From assembly GCA_947372425.1 (NCBI GenBank), contig CANBTQ010000006.1, forward strand, positions 1 to 34,152: a stretch of DNA of 34,152 nt, written 5' to 3'. Source of the stretch: Comamonadaceae bacterium (GTDB taxonomy: Bacteria; Pseudomonadota; Gammaproteobacteria; Burkholderiales; Burkholderiaceae_C). Shown piece by piece: positions 33,001 through 34,152 of this stretch (position 1 is its first letter; each line of letters begins with the position of its first letter). Under the pieces are notes generated by a model. The model was not told where the DNA came from and searched no databases. It saw only the letters and a list, made by a program, of their open reading frames with translations. Position numbers and translations under genes: made by a program.

Positions 33001-33836
33001 GCCTGGGCGTTTGCCACCGGCTGTGGCTGGCCGGGTCGCAGCCGGGCCTGCAGGCTGGCCTGCATGGCACCCAGCGGCCGGCTCTTGCCCTCGCCCTGCG
33101 GTTGCAGCGCCAGCGCCACATCCACGCTCGCGTCCAAGCCGGACAGGGTGCCCTTGGCAGTGCCCTGCGCCTGCAGGTTCAGTGCGGCCTGCCGGATGTA
33201 CACCGGCGTCTGCACATTGCCATCGAGCTGCAGCGCCAGGGCCATCGGTTGGCTGGCCTGCAACTGGCCACTGAGGCGGTAGCTGCCGTCGGCCATCTGC
33301 ATGGCAGCGTCCTGCAGCCAATGCTGCGTGCCGTCATAGCGGTAATGCCCGTGCAACTGCTCTGCCTGCAGCACCGGCGGGCCGGCCCACTCCAGCCGGT
33401 CCAGTGCAAACTGCAGGTCCACCCGCAGCGGCAAGTGCCATTCAGTCAGCGGCGTGGTGGATGCGGGGCTGCGGTCGTCCACGCGCAGCAGGCGTGCATG
33501 CAGGGTGGAGAGGCGCAGCTCGCCGTTTAGCGCGGCATGCCAGTCCCAGGCTAGGTCCAGATCCTGCAGCTCCACGCGCAAGCCATTCTTGGTCCACAGC
33601 AACTGGCCCAGATGGCCGCCGTCGCGCAACGTGCCGCTTACGCCATCGCTGTGCAGGCTTTGCCCCGCCGGCAACACCGCCGCGGCCAGCTGCAGGGCCT
33701 GTCGCAGCGAGCCCTCGGACTGCAACCACAGCCACACAGCCAGCACACTGCAGACCAGCAGCGCGGCGCCCAGGCTGAGTGCCAGGCTCAACACCGCACC
33801 CAGGCGGTGGAACAGGGGTCGGCTGGGCTGATTCAA
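30048..33836 (-). CDS. tamB: Translocation and assembly module subunit TamB
   Basis: 1262 aa, N-terminal TM, repetitive beta-rich sequence, C-terminal DUF490 (GTAQLPVVRLYSDPDLPDADKLSWLVLGKAS...LGKRISRDFYVAYERGLSGALGTFYVFYDLSRRLTLRGESGEQNAVDLIFTSRFD). Apparent TTG start in TTGA overlap with the upstream gene. Confidence 0.95.
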   Translation of the reverse strand: MNQPSRPLFHRLGAVLSLALSLGAALLVCSVLAVWLWLQSEGSLRQALQLAAAVLPAGQSLHSDGVSGTLRDGGHLGQLLWTKNGLRVELQDLDLAWDWHAALNGELRLSTLHARLLRVDDRSPASTTPLTEWHLPLRVDLQFALDRLEWAGPPVLQAEQLHGHYRYDGTQHWLQDAAMQMADGSYRLSGQLQASQPMALALQLDGNVQTPVYIRQAALNLQAQGTAKGTLSGLDASVDVALALQPQGEGKSRPLGAMQASLQARLRPGQPQPVANAQAQWSALNLASLWPQAPHTSLAGQARVLPDGSGWKGDVQLQNSQAGTLDQQRLPLRSASASLLYRNGAWLLSALQADVAGGTLQAQGRFAGSPQQWALQGTLQGIDPVQVDTRWHYPVLHGSVAAQQSAQGIAFDTQLSAPLQGSAAGSQGLLSAKGRWSTPLLQLDTVQLQTPQAQIAGKLLLNTETYASTVHLQATLPGAQAVVDGDIGSAAGQGKSSWQVRDAHALLQWLGSLPGLAGHAALPDAQGALDVSASWSGGWQRLGEALQVQATLQSPRLDIDDRYHLRELQLDLNGTLRALALQLRGKAQLGTTQLAWQLQSHGGQIAAGQWHGLLDALQLSAGTAQTGKPWTLALQQPVPLDWQTGALAQSFTLAAGQVQLAGPAAGVAQLQWQPVQWSRAGASGAARWSSKGQLQGLPLGWLELLGQTRLANLGLRGDLLFGGQWDAASDAASGLRLRAGLQRSSGDLQLLAADPSGTALAAGLRDAHVTLELENNALRTNLVWASDAGGNVQGDFQTRLQTRDGAAVWGPDAPLQARLHASLPRVGAWSLVAPVGWRIQGTLDADAVLSGTRAVPSWKGNLEAHDMAVRSVVDGIDFSQGVMRLQVNGLHTDIAELTLLGAGGAAGGKLQITGSADWLPAAAGTAPAKRVRLALEARAQAFRVSARPDQRLVVSGNLNARLQDARLVVRGALVADQALFVLPEDTAPRLGSDVLVLRPKTAAVGAQRVDAPPAPVQSLAVVPDISLTLDPGSNFQLQGHGLNTRLAGLLTLKAEGANATPRLTGELHTVNGTYRAYGQRLNIEEGTLRFGGVYDNPALDIRALRPNLQQVVGVQISGTAQLPVVRLYSDPDLPDADKLSWLVLGKASSNGGAEAAMLQQAALALLAGNGKTPADGLINAFGLDEVSLGQTATTNLDGSSGTEATVKLGKRISRDFYVAYERGLSGALGTFYVFYDLSRRLTLRGESGEQNAVDLIFTSRFD

Positions 33837-34152
33837 AACAGAAAGCCCACGTTGAGGTGCAGACGCAGAGCCTGGCTTGCCACGCCATAGGCCACATCAA
33901 TCTGCAGCGGGCCGATCGGGCTCTTCCAGCGCGCGCCCACGCCGACGCCGGACTTGAAGCTGAACTCCTCGACCCGGTTGGCTACGGCGCCAGTGTCGAC
34001 AAACACGGCCGTCTCCCAGTCGGTCATCACGCCATTGCGCACGATGGGGCGCTGCCACTCGATACCCGCCGTGGCAACGTAGCGGCCGCTTTCGGCAGTC
34101 AGAATGCCGTCGTGGGTCACGCCCAGCTCCTGGTATTTGTAGCCGCGCACGG
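33833..34152 (-). CDS. tamA: TamA/BamA-family outer membrane protein, C-terminal portion (5' end outside window)
   Basis: ...ETAVFVDTGAVANRVEEFSFKSGVGVGARWKSPIGPLQIDVAYGVASQALRLHLNVGFLF: terminal beta-strands of an Omp85 barrel ending in Phe; adjacent to tamB. Confidence 0.88.
   Translation of the reverse strand, partial: VRGYKYQELGVTHDGILTAESGRYVATAGIEWQRPIVRNGVMTDWETAVFVDTGAVANRVEEFSFKSGVGVGARWKSPIGPLQIDVAYGVASQALRLHLNVGFLF

Noticed and set aside
1-34152. Search for CRISPR arrays, IS elements, phage genes, toxin-antitoxin pairs and rRNA
   Set aside because: No regular direct repeats, transposase/integrase motifs, or rRNA segments were recognised by eye; the window looks like core chromosome.

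Overview
This 34.2 kb window is a gene-dense, GC-rich chromosomal segment, most likely from a beta-proteobacterium (Burkholderiales/Comamonadaceae-like by gene content; inferred from memory of the families). It is mostly housekeeping. Genes, left to right: SerC-like aminotransferase and ATP-grasp protein (-), Orn/Lys/Arg decarboxylase (-), nfeD-qmcA (+), a secreted double-Cache protein (+), tRNA-Ser(GGA) (-), pepA-holC-hypothetical (-), lptF-lptG-cbiX (+), a secreted DUF11-like protein (-), cysB-like regulator (+), methionine-type aminotransferase (+), FIST protein and GAF/PAS/GGDEF/EAL protein (-), hrpA (-), a GTG-started small protein, soluble FtsH/M41-like AAA protease and YbjN/T3SS-chaperone-like protein (-), small secreted protein and CapA-like protein (+), argA (+), dsbB (-), tamB and the 3' part of tamA (-). 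No IS element, CRISPR array, rRNA or phage gene was recognised. The observations most worth following up are: (1) a structured RNA plus terminator between qmcA and the Cache gene, followed by a hairpin that sequesters the Cache gene's Shine-Dalgarno sequence; (2) the operon with an FtsH-like protease lacking a membrane anchor; (3) the translationally coupled SerC-like/ATP-grasp pair; (4) the FIST/c-di-GMP pair; (5) a near-perfect inverted repeat between tamB and dsbB. All functional assignments come from reading motifs by eye; no database search was run.
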